Positions 1-5,812 of a stretch of DNA of 8,817 bases are shown piece by piece. Every line of letters starts with the position of its first letter. Within the stretch, counting starts at the first letter, position 1. Where the stretch lies: the NCBI GenBank assembly GCA_919902095.1, contig CAKKQL010000145.1, positions 1-8,817 of the forward strand, written 5' to 3'. Origin of the DNA: Acidiferrobacterales bacterium. GTDB taxonomy: Bacteria; Pseudomonadota; Gammaproteobacteria; Acidiferrobacterales; Sulfurifustaceae. Under the pieces are notes generated by a model that was not told the origin of the DNA, ran no database searches, and saw nothing but the letters and a program-made list of their open reading frames with translations. Made by a program: the position numbers and the translations under genes.

Positions 1-821
1 CCCGCGGCCGCCTCCGATGCGGGACGGGCCGAACCCGCGGTTTGGCAACTCAAGCGCGCGTAATAGGCCGCGAGATCGTTTGCATCCGCCTCGCTCAAAC
101 CCTTGGCCTGGCCGGTCATCACCGGGTCGCGCCGCGCGCCGGTCCCATAAGCCTGCAACGCACTGAGAAGATAGGCTGGTTGCTGTCCGGCGAGGTTCGG
201 CCACGCGGGATTGTTGCTCACACCCTCGGCGCCATGGCACGCGGCGCAACGCGCGGCTTTCTCCTTGCCCGCCACCACGTTGCCCGCTATCGCGGCCTTC
301 GAAACGGCGGTCGCGGTGAGCTTGGGGGAGTGCGGGTTATGACAGGCAATGCATTGCTGTCCCCCCGCGTGACGGCTTACCTCAATTTGCCGTTGCGTCG
401 CGGGCCGCCCCGGCATTTTCTCGTGGCAGAGGGTGCAAAGTTTCACCGTGTCGGCGGGAATCGTCAGCTTGACATGATCCAGCCGCTCGGCGGCGATGCG
501 GCTGTGCGTGCGCGGATCCACGGGCGCAGCCGGCGCGGCGGGCTGCGCGGACGGATGCTTCGCGGACGCGCCGTGGCAGGTCTCGCAGGTAACGACCTTG
601 TGGACGCCCTTGAGCCACATGGCATACCGCTCGCCGTGGCACGACTGACAAGAGGCCGCGCCTTGGTATATCGGCGCATCCGCGGCGATCTCGGCCACCG
701 CGTCGGCGCGGTAGTGGCCGTAGATGCCGAAGGACTTGTCGGTAAAGTAGAACTTGGCGCCGATCGCCACTATGCCAAAGATTCCGATCAGGAGAAGCAA
801 ACGGACGATGTGTTTAGGCAT
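1..821 (-). CDS. Membrane-anchored five-heme c-type cytochrome, C-terminus outside window
   Basis: The reading frame starts at ATG 821 and stays open for 273 codons to the window edge, so the gene is partial. An uncleaved N-terminal helix (about residues 5-22) would anchor it in the inner membrane with the rest in the periplasm. Five CXXCH heme sites are visible at Cys58, 79, 129, 157 and 192. The first four lie in a compact tetraheme-like region rich in His. The fifth belongs to a class I cytochrome c domain (about 180-258) with a c4/c553-like pattern, including Met235 as probable axial ligand and an LAAYYARL helix. Electron transfer between the quinone pool or membrane complexes and a periplasmic partner is inferred. 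No strong Shine-Dalgarno sequence precedes the ATG, but the hydrophobic start supports it. A perfect FNR-type box lies 72 bp upstream. The exact family and terminal reductase partner are not identifiable here. Confidence 0.85.
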   Translation of the reverse strand, partial: MPKHIVRLLLLIGIFGIVAIGAKFYFTDKSFGIYGHYRADAVAEIAADAPIYQGAASCQSCHGERYAMWLKGVHKVVTCETCHGASAKHPSAQPAAPAAPVDPRTHSRIAAERLDHVKLTIPADTVKLCTLCHEKMPGRPATQRQIEVSRHAGGQQCIACHNPHSPKLTATAVSKAAIAGNVVAGKEKAARCAACHGAEGVSNNPAWPNLAGQQPAYLLSALQAYGTGARRDPVMTGQAKGLSEADANDLAAYYARLSCQTAGSARPASEAAA

Positions 822-863
822 GGATTCGCAAACGCCGGGCCGCGGGTCAATCGATTGAGCAAG

Positions 864-906
864 ATACTATCAGTCCGGTACCGCTTCATTTATTGATCTA
901 TATCAA
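864..906 (-). promoter_or_regulatory. FNR/ANR-type box and -10 for the five-heme cytochrome
   Basis: Positions 893-906 read TTGATCTATATCAA, a perfect match to the palindromic FNR consensus TTGAT-N4-ATCAA. On the minus strand a TAGTAT hexamer at 869-864 lies 33 bp from the box centre. That fits a class II activator site near -41.5, with transcription starting near 857 and a leader of about 36 nt. A weaker copy (TTGAT-N4-CGCAA, 916-929) is centred 23 bp further upstream. The family member that binds (FNR, ANR or DNR) cannot be told from the site. Confidence 0.75.
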
Positions 907-1182
907 CCGGCTTGTTTGATCTCGCGCAAATATCCCAACGGCGAGGGACGGGTTGCGCCGCCCGCTAACCCGCCGGGTGCCCCGGCCCTCGATATGCGCG
1001 ACGGGACTTCCCAGTCCCTCTCGCGTCCTCGGGCACGGGGCGTTGATCTGCTCCGCAGGCCCGGGCCGCCCTGCGGTCCGGCGAACACCGCCGGCCCGCA
1101 ATGGCTTGACGTTTCGGGAGGCTCGGCTATCCGGGACTACGCGCCAGCGCTTCGCTCTCCCTGGCGCGCAACGGACGATGAG
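907..1182. other. Gene-free stretch rich in inverted repeats
   Basis: No convincing gene lies here; the open frames crossing it have no ribosome site or recognisable product. It holds a series of GC-rich inverted repeats: CGAGGG 942-947 with CCCTCG 986-991; a two-part stem 997-1025 whose core is GGGACT-TCCC-AGTCCC; a 7-bp stem 1053-1059/1070-1076; a 6-bp stem CCGGCG/CGCCGG 1078-1094; and an 8-bp stem 1140-1147/1161-1168. It would be the 3' end of the monoheme cytochrome transcript. It could be a terminator cluster, a REP-like element or a structured RNA; the sequence does not decide between them. Confidence 0.5.
1140..1168 (-). terminator. Hairpin after the monoheme cytochrome gene
   Basis: CGCGCCAG at 1140-1147 pairs with CTGGCGCG at 1161-1168 around a 13-nt loop. 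It begins about 14 nt after the stop codon of the cytochrome gene. No T-run follows on the minus strand, so it may only stabilise the 3' end or need Rho. Confidence 0.4.
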
Positions 1183-1653
1183 CTACTTCTTCGGCGCCTT
1201 GACCGCCTTGAGCTCGGCTTCGGTCAGCTCCTTGCGCTTCTTGAGGTTCCAGCTCCCGACCCATTTATTGAACTCCGCGAAGCGCGCGGCGCGCGCGCGG
1301 TCGTCGTCGGCGAGATTGACGTACATGTTGCCCGGCTTGCCGTCCTTGGTGTGCTTGCCGTTGTCGAGGCGGCGCATGAGCGCGCCGGCGTCCGAGCCGT
1401 TGACGAAGACCATGAGGTTTTCATACGTGTCCATGCGCGGGCCCTTCATTTTCTTCTTGAAGCCCGGCTCGTCCTTCTTGAACGCCTCGATCGTCGGCGA
1501 GTCGGCCCCGTGGCAGGCCATGCAGCGGTCGTCCATGATCTTCTTGATGGTGTTCTCGTAGGTGACCGTTTTCTTCTCGGCGGCCGAGGCCACGCCGAAT
1601 GTCAGCGCGATCAAACCGGCGCTCAGTACCGTGGGGATGATGACTTTGTTCAT
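1183..1653 (-). CDS. Small exported monoheme cytochrome c
   Basis: A 156-residue protein with a Sec signal peptide (about 1-24, cleavage after VASA) and one heme-binding site CMACH (Cys44, Cys47, His48). The stretch GPRMDTYENLM (about 71-81), followed by ALMRRLDNGK, resembles the PSCyt1/PF07635 type of cytochrome c domain, where a Lys/Gly-rich loop leads into an LDTYE-like segment; Met74 is a possible axial ligand. The C-terminus is Lys-rich, as in many soluble electron shuttles. The ATG start is set by AAGGAG about 7 nt upstream (1661-1666). The gene stands alone, with a distant FNR-like promoter, so expression under low oxygen is inferred. A periplasmic electron carrier is likely; its partner is unknown. 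The family assignment is by motif resemblance only. Confidence 0.88.
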   Translation of the reverse strand: MNKVIIPTVLSAGLIALTFGVASAAEKKTVTYENTIKKIMDDRCMACHGADSPTIEAFKKDEPGFKKKMKGPRMDTYENLMVFVNGSDAGALMRRLDNGKHTKDGKPGNMYVNLADDDRARAARFAEFNKWVGSWNLKKRKELTEAELKAVKAPKK

Positions 1654-1948
1654 GGTTACTCTCCTTCGTTGTCGGGGACCGGGTTGATGCGCTCTTCGTT
1701 TCTTGTCGGAGAAGCGGGGCGAGCGCGTGAAACAACTATGAAGCTATCTCAAAAATGAACCGACCGCCAGCACGCCAAGAACGCCAGAGTCCGGGTATTT
1801 TAGAGAAATCGCCTTCTCTGAAGACCCCGGCGCCCTGGTGGTTCAAGATCATTTCCGTTGGGGTGGGCTTTGGGGAATTTTGAGATGGCCCCTAGTGTCA
1901 ATGTAAGGAAACGCCGTCCGGCATTCTTTGACACATATCAAATCACGG
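1654..1948. other. Long leader/intergenic region before the monoheme cytochrome
   Basis: About 295 bp without a supported gene. It holds the FNR-like promoter at its right end, a 6-bp hairpin (AGAGAA 1802-1807 with TTCTCT 1814-1819), and the Shine-Dalgarno of the cytochrome gene. If transcription starts near 1893, the mRNA has a leader of about 240 nt. The stretch around 1750-1850, with GCGTTCTTGGCGTGCTGGCG on the minus strand, has the look of degraded intergenic repeat DNA. I do not recognise a riboswitch. Confidence 0.45.
1900..1941 (-). promoter_or_regulatory. FNR-like box and -10 for the monoheme cytochrome
   Basis: Positions 1928-1941 read TTGACACATATCAA, one base away from the FNR consensus TTGAT-N4-ATCAA. 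On the minus strand TACATT at 1905-1900 is centred 32 bp from the middle of the box, as expected for a -10 hexamer when the activator sits near -41.5. The predicted start is about 1893. The only gene downstream in this direction is the monoheme cytochrome, about 240 nt away. Confidence 0.6.
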
Positions 1949-1977
1949 CCGGCTGAATCCGGACCGGATTCAGCCGG
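1949..1977 (-). terminator. Perfect 13-bp hairpin at the end of the copper-type operon
   Basis: CCGGCTGAATCCG (1949-1961) pairs perfectly with CGGATTCAGCCGG (1965-1977) around a 3-nt loop, starting at the base next to the stop codon at 1978-1980. Only a short interrupted T-run follows on the minus strand. A transcription end or 3' stabilising structure is likely. Confidence 0.65.
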
Positions 1978-2412
1978 TTAACGCACGGCGGCGCGGAAGG
2001 CGGGCAGGCGCCGCACGATGAACAGCATCAGTACCGGCACGACGACCCATTGCAACAGCGGCGTCAGGCCGATGCCGGCAACCAGCGGCATCGCGGGTTT
2101 GTAGGCCCAGGCGCCAAGGCGATAAACGTTGACCCACTCGCTGAAAACGGTGAATCCCAACCTGGCGGCGAGCATGAAAGCGCCCGCCGTCCACGGCCGG
2201 CGCACGGGCCAGGCGAGATCGCGAAAAACGATGATGGTCAGAAGATAGATGCTAACGGCGATCAACACATCGCCTAGAAGACAGTGGAACACGTAGGCGG
2301 CGATGCGCATCCGGTCGGGATCGTCCCACAGGGTGTAGAGCGGAAGCTGTGCGATTTCCCACAGAAAATTCAGAAACAGCGCCAGACTCACCCAAATCGC
2401 CAGGCATTTCAT
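1978..2412 (-). CDS. Four-helix membrane protein of unknown function, copy A
   Basis: A 144-residue hydrophobic protein with four likely membrane helices (about 3-18, 41-63, 75-92, 108-132). I do not recognise the family. Invariant features shared with the second copy (7158-7613) include WEIAQLPLYTLWDDPDR after helix 1, a His-Cys pair in helix 2 (His43, Cys44), GDVLIA, FRDLAWP between helices 2 and 3, FSEW, and a 28-residue fully identical block from about 95 to 122. By eye the two share about 79% identity over residues 18-136. The conserved His, Cys and Glu could bind metal or heme, but only one His is invariant. It is the last gene of the operon, 47 bp after the DUF302 gene. ATG 2412 has a poor ribosome site; an in-frame TTG at 2427 preceded by AAAAGAG is an alternative start. 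Confidence 0.8.
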   Translation of the reverse strand: MKCLAIWVSLALFLNFLWEIAQLPLYTLWDDPDRMRIAAYVFHCLLGDVLIAVSIYLLTIIVFRDLAWPVRRPWTAGAFMLAARLGFTVFSEWVNVYRLGAWAYKPAMPLVAGIGLTPLLQWVVVPVLMLFIVRRLPAFRAAVR

Positions 2413-2459
2413 GAGGCTCAGAAACAACGCAGCTCTTTTAATGCTGGAAAAGATACGAG

Positions 2460-2849
2460 TTATCCGCGCAGATGGTCGCGCACGCGCTCGAGCTTGGCGC
2501 GCACTTCTTTCGCCAGCTCGGCAATGCCGGGATTGTCTGTCAGATTCAGGACCGCAATCGGATCCATGAAACTGACGGTCACTTTCCCATCCGCCTCCTC
2601 GCGCACCACGACGTTGCACGGCAGCAGCAGCCCGATGTCCGGGTCGGCCGTGAGCGCGCGGTGCGCGAGCGGCGGGTTGCAGGCGCCGAGGATGCGGTAC
2701 GGCCGTCCCTCGACATTGAGCTTTTCCTTCATCGTCTTCTTCACGTCGATGTCGGTGAGTACGCCGAAGCCTTCCGTTTTCAAGGCTTCCGTTACGCGTG
2801 TCACGACCTGATCGAAACTGCCCTGTACCTGCACATTGAAACCGTACAC
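2460..2849 (-). CDS. DUF302 family protein
   Basis: A 129-residue protein of full length for a DUF302 (PF03625) domain. Visible family features are the N-terminal [20 protein letters not shown] segment, [12 protein letters not shown] (about 55-66), [12 protein letters not shown] (71-82) and the later FMDP segment. Cys57 and Cys78 sit in the two conserved blocks. It has no signal peptide or membrane helix, so it appears cytoplasmic. The start is a GTG at 2849, supported by AAGGAG about 7 nt upstream. It follows the small exported protein by 33 bp and precedes the four-helix protein. The biochemical role of DUF302 is not established; the family is often met near metal and redox genes, and the setting here fits that. 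Confidence 0.88.
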   Translation of the reverse strand: MYGFNVQVQGSFDQVVTRVTEALKTEGFGVLTDIDVKKTMKEKLNVEGRPYRILGACNPPLAHRALTADPDIGLLLPCNVVVREEADGKVTVSFMDPIAVLNLTDNPGIAELAKEVRAKLERVRDHLRG

Positions 2850-2882
2850 GTTTGTCTCCTTCTGGTTGCGTTTTCCGATAAC

Positions 2883-3314
2883 TTATCTGGCGGCGACCGG
2901 CCACGAGAACGTCCGTTCGGCGACACCGATCCGGCGGATTTTCAGCATCACCGAGGTCGGTGCCGGCTTGATGGGCTCGAACTTCAGGATGCCCTTGCGG
3001 TGATGGCTGCCGGGCGGATCGCCTTCCCAAGCGATCGCACGATATTCGCGGCCGGCGCTGTCGGCCAATGCCGCCACGGCCGTCATGTCCTGGTCGAGTG
3101 CGGCAACGTGGGTATCGAGCACGACCTCGAAACGCCAGACGGCCGCCTGCGCCGACAGCTCGAGCGGCGTGACCTTCACCGTGATCATGCCCTCGCGGCT
3201 GGTTTGCGATGCCAGCGCCGGGCTCCCGGCCCGGGCTTCCGGCAGACTTACGCCTGTGCCGGCCGCGACCAGCCACAGCAAAGAGGCGATCACCCGCGGC
3301 GCGCTTGCGTTCAC
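2883..3314 (-). CDS. Small exported protein of unknown function, likely beta-sandwich
   Basis: I do not recognise a named family. With a GTG start at 3314 the product has 143 residues. It begins with a probable signal peptide (hydrophobic ASLLWLVAAGTGV, cleavage near ARA-GS at about 23-24). The mature part alternates short hydrophobic strands, such as MITVKVTPLEL and VWRFEVVLDTH, as in an immunoglobulin-like sandwich. It also carries a polar WEGDPPGSHHRKG turn with two adjacent His and a conserved-looking LDTH. The GTG has AAGGGG 9 nt upstream and overlaps the end of the YHS gene by a few bases' distance (stop at 3319), suggesting translational coupling; a TTG at 3335 inside that gene is a less likely start. 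A periplasmic metal or redox accessory role is a guess from neighbours. Confidence 0.75.
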   Translation of the reverse strand: MNASAPRVIASLLWLVAAGTGVSLPEARAGSPALASQTSREGMITVKVTPLELSAQAAVWRFEVVLDTHVAALDQDMTAVAALADSAGREYRAIAWEGDPPGSHHRKGILKFEPIKPAPTSVMLKIRRIGVAERTFSWPVAAR

Positions 3315-3318
3315 CGGT

Positions 3319-3984
3319 TCACGCCCCTTTGGCAAACAGCATCAACCGGCGTCCGACGTAGGCGATACCCAACAGGTTCGCGGCGAGGCCGACCCAGAAG
3401 AGCTGCACCTGATACTGGCCGACCAGCGTGACGAGGCCGGTGGCGCCGAGCGCCGGCAGCAGATTCACGAGGTAATGCGTGCAGCAGGACACCATTGCCG
3501 CGCCCGAGGTCGCGCCCGACACCGCCACCACCTTGCCCGATCCGTGCGCCTGGTGAACAGCGCTGCGCAGATGCACATAGAGCCCCACCTGCACGCCGAA
3601 GCCGAGCGCGAGCGCGACGATGAAATACCAATACTGCGAGAACTGATCGGTCGTGAACGACCAGCCCGAGACCAGCGTCAGTACCGATAAATAGAGACCC
3701 AGCAACGCCAGCGCCGCCAACGCCCCGAAACCGGTGGACTTGGCGAGCGGCGCCCGGCGCAAATCCGGTGCGGCGCCTGTTGCGTGAGTTGCGCACGCTT
3801 CCCGATTCCCGCCCGTGGCTTGCGGCGCCGTTGCCTCCCCGGCACCCGCGTACGCGGCGGGATTGGCGGTAAACGCCGCGTGGCAGCTTAGCGAGCAGAA
3901 ATAAAATACGCGCCCCGCGTACTCCACCTTCGCGGCGGCGGCTTCCGGGGCGAGGCTCATCTTGCAGACAGGGTCCGTGACCAC
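3319..3984 (-). CDS. YHS-domain membrane protein with SCCTH motif, probable metal-handling protein
   Basis: A 221-residue fusion. Residues 1-45 form a YHS domain: DPVCKM at the start (Cys7), then FYFCSLSCHAAF (Cys30, Cys34), the pattern of metal-binding YHS/TRASH domains of copper ATPases. A flexible Ala-rich linker (46-82) with Cys64 follows. The rest is a membrane domain with about four helices (84-107, 117-138, 155-183, 188-212). The third contains SGATSGAAMVSCCTHYLVN, whose Cys-Cys-x-His (167-170) could carry a soft metal across or within the membrane. The start is GTG 3984, four bases after the stop of the 40-residue peptide gene, so the two are probably coupled. Transport or delivery of copper or mercury-like ions is inferred from motifs and from the multicopper oxidase upstream; the substrate is not proven. 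Confidence 0.82.
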   Translation of the reverse strand: MVTDPVCKMSLAPEAAAAKVEYAGRVFYFCSLSCHAAFTANPAAYAGAGEATAPQATGGNREACATHATGAAPDLRRAPLAKSTGFGALAALALLGLYLSVLTLVSGWSFTTDQFSQYWYFIVALALGFGVQVGLYVHLRSAVHQAHGSGKVVAVSGATSGAAMVSCCTHYLVNLLPALGATGLVTLVGQYQVQLFWVGLAANLLGIAYVGRRLMLFAKGA

Positions 3985-3988
3985 GGCG

Positions 3989-4111
3989 TCACCTGCCTTG
4001 TCCGCCGAACAGGTACTTGATCAGGGCCGCGACCGCGAGGATGAGCACAGCCCAGAACAAAAGGCCCATCCAGCCCATGCCCCACCAACCGCTCATGCCG
4101 TCATGCCACAT
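3989..4111 (-). CDS. 40-residue one-helix membrane peptide, copy A
   Basis: The product starts MWHDGMSGWWGMGWMG and continues with one membrane helix ending AALIKYLFGGQGR. The N-terminal half is packed with Met, Trp and Gly plus His3 and Asp4, which could bind copper. The start ATG 4111 is well supported by GGAGG at 4119-4123, 7 nt upstream. The gene lies in the 170-bp gap between the multicopper oxidase (stop 4153) and the YHS protein (start 3984), tightly spaced on both sides. Its C-terminal part matches a 27-residue peptide at 7620-7703, next to the other copy of the four-helix protein. Size and topology recall small accessory subunits such as CcoQ or CydX, but no family is recognised. Genes this short are easily missed. 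Confidence 0.8.
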   Translation of the reverse strand: MWHDGMSGWWGMGWMGLLFWAVLILAVAALIKYLFGGQGR

Positions 4112-4152
4112 TGCCCTGCCTCCTCGCGCGGTTCCCGCGCTCGTTGAATCGG

Positions 4153-5730
4153 CTACGCGCGCACGCGCAGGTTCACCATCATGTCGTTGTCCTCGTGCTC
4201 GAGGTTGTGGCAGTGGAACACGTACACCTGGTCGCCGCCGAAATCATGGGAGAAGTCGACGGCGAGGCGCACCGTCTCGCCTGGCCACACCAGTACGGTA
4301 TCCTTCCAGCCGAGGTCGCTCGCGGCGCGGCCGTTGCCGTAGCCGCCGAGCGCGCGCACCTGCGCCGGGCTGTCGCGGCGGGCGAGCACTTGAAACTGAA
4401 ATCCGTGCAGGTGCATGGGATGCGGCATGCTGTGCTCGGCGTTGCGGATCTCCCAGATCTCCACGGTATTGCGCCGCACCTCGATCGGATAGGCGTCCAT
4501 GCGGAAGGACTCGCCGTTGATGAGCCAGCGCATGCGCGCCATCTCGAGGCGCACCGGCCGCACCGCGGCTGATTTGGTGTCGATGGGCCGCACGCGCGAC
4601 AGGCGCGCCGGCAGACGCTGGGCGGCGCCCGCGCGCTTCGTGATCTTGAGCTTCAGGATGTCAAAGGTCTCGCCGTTGGGTAGACGCGCGGCGCTCATTC
4701 GGCCCATCATCATACCCATCATGCCGCCGCCTTCGAGCGGATCGAACGCCAGGCTTTGCAGGCGGACCTCGTCGCCCACCGCCAGCCCACCGGCGTCGAG
4801 CAGCACGTCGAGCCGCTCGCCGGGCGCGAGGAACGTCTCGGTCACCGGATAGGGTTTGTCGAGCAGCCCGCCGTCGGTGCCGATGACGTGGTAGGTGAGT
4901 TTGCGACCGCCCTGGACGAAGGCGGGTTTGTAGATGCGCGCGTTCGAGCCGTTCAACAGCCGGAAGCGGTAGACACGCGCGCCGATCTCCGCGAACGCGG
5001 CCGGCGTCAGGTTGGCGAGGACCACGTCGCCCAGATAGCCCATCATGCGTTCCATGCGATTCGGGTTGTAGACGAACTCGCCGGCGCCATTAAGGCGCTT
5101 GTCCTGGATCACCAGCGGCAGGTCGGTCACGCCGAGCTCGAGGTCGAGCGCCTCGCGCAGCGCGCGCTCGTCGTCGTCCTCGACGAGGAAGAAGCTCGCC
5201 AGTCCGAAGTAGGCCTGCTCGGCGGTGAGCTGGTGCGCGTGGGTGTGGTACCAGTAGGTGCCGCCGCGGTTCTTGACCGTGAACGCGTAGCGGTACTCGC
5301 GCTTCGGGCCGATGCTGTCGCCGGGATGGCCGTCCATCTTGCCGGGCAGGTGCAGCCCGTGCCAGTGGATGATGGTGGGCTCGTTCAGCGCGTTGGCGAG
5401 CGTTACGTCGAGCCGCTGGCCGGCTTTAACCTTAAGAATGGGATTCTGGTAGTCCTTGCCCTGATGCTTGGCGCGGTACCACAGGAACGGCGTCGTCTTG
5501 CCGCCCGCCAGCGGGAACGAACCGAGCTCAGCCGCGAGCTTCAACCCGCCCTTCGGCTCCAGCACGCCGAACGGGCCGCCGGCGCCGGGGATGAACAGCG
5601 GCGCGCCGGTCTGCTTCGCGCGGACCGTGTCGGCCGCCGCCGGGGCCGCGCGGCCGTTCGACGCGGCGAGCGCGCCGCTCACGAGGGGCGGCAGGGTGGC
5701 CGCGAATTTCAGGAATTTTCTTCGGTTCAT
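4153..5730 (-). CDS. CueO-like multicopper oxidase, Tat-exported
   Basis: A full-length 525-residue three-domain multicopper oxidase that oxidises a substrate, perhaps Cu(I) or phenolics, while reducing oxygen to water in the periplasm. All four copper-binding blocks are intact: HWHG (122-125), HTH (162-164), HPMHLHG (437-443) and HCHNLEHEDNDM (506-517). The type 1 copper ligands are His437, Cys507, His512 and Met517, with CueO-like spacing and an axial Met. The N-terminus NRRKFLK plus a hydrophobic stretch to about residue 28 is a twin-arginine signal, as expected for a cofactor-loaded protein. A short Met cluster (GGGMMGMMMGRM, 335-345) resembles the Met-rich insert of CueO but is smaller. 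ATG 5730 follows a GGAG about 10 nt upstream. It is the second gene of the operon, 82 bp after the Spy-like gene. Cuprous oxidase activity is likely; a laccase-type role is possible. Confidence 0.93.
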   Translation of the reverse strand: MNRRKFLKFAATLPPLVSGALAASNGRAAPAAADTVRAKQTGAPLFIPGAGGPFGVLEPKGGLKLAAELGSFPLAGGKTTPFLWYRAKHQGKDYQNPILKVKAGQRLDVTLANALNEPTIIHWHGLHLPGKMDGHPGDSIGPKREYRYAFTVKNRGGTYWYHTHAHQLTAEQAYFGLASFFLVEDDDERALREALDLELGVTDLPLVIQDKRLNGAGEFVYNPNRMERMMGYLGDVVLANLTPAAFAEIGARVYRFRLLNGSNARIYKPAFVQGGRKLTYHVIGTDGGLLDKPYPVTETFLAPGERLDVLLDAGGLAVGDEVRLQSLAFDPLEGGGMMGMMMGRMSAARLPNGETFDILKLKITKRAGAAQRLPARLSRVRPIDTKSAAVRPVRLEMARMRWLINGESFRMDAYPIEVRRNTVEIWEIRNAEHSMPHPMHLHGFQFQVLARRDSPAQVRALGGYGNGRAASDLGWKDTVLVWPGETVRLAVDFSHDFGGDQVYVFHCHNLEHEDNDMMVNLRVRA

Positions 5731-5748
5731 TAATTTCTATCTCCAGGG

Positions 5749-5796
5749 AAAAAAGAGTGTGCGTCGCACAGCCGCCCCGGCCGCTGGCGCCGGGGC
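5749..5796 (-). terminator. Tandem hairpins with T6 between the Spy-like and oxidase genes
   Basis: On the minus strand an 8-bp GC stem (5796-5789/5781-5774, 7-nt loop) is followed by a 5-bp stem TGTGC/GCACA (5770-5758). After three bases comes a run of six T (5754-5749), about 20 nt before the oxidase start. This resembles a leaky intrinsic terminator that would lower expression of the downstream genes relative to the first gene. Confidence 0.5.
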
Positions 5797-5812
5797 GTGC
5801 CGCGGCAACGGG

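Noticed and set aside
42..896. Long open frame on the plus strand across the five-heme cytochrome gene
   Set aside because: It is antisense to a frame with five CXXCH sites, has no recognisable domain or ribosome site, and is typical of long chance frames opposite GC-rich genes.
1003..1018. Short palindrome GGGACT-TCCC-AGTCCC considered as a CRISPR repeat or attachment site
   Set aside because: It occurs once, with no spacer pattern, no second copy and no integrase nearby.
1736..1852. Possible 38-residue peptide in the leader of the monoheme cytochrome gene
   Set aside because: No proper Shine-Dalgarno, and the DNA resembles degraded intergenic repeat sequence; nothing supports translation.
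1978..3276. Single 432-codon minus-strand frame running through the exported protein, DUF302 and four-helix genes
   Set aside because: Only its last third (the four-helix protein) is real. The front is the wrong frame of the exported protein and DUF302 genes, rich in Arg and Gly without domain structure.
4756..5733. 325-codon plus-strand frame opposite the multicopper oxidase
   Set aside because: Antisense to a gene with all four copper-binding motifs intact; no support for coding on the plus strand.
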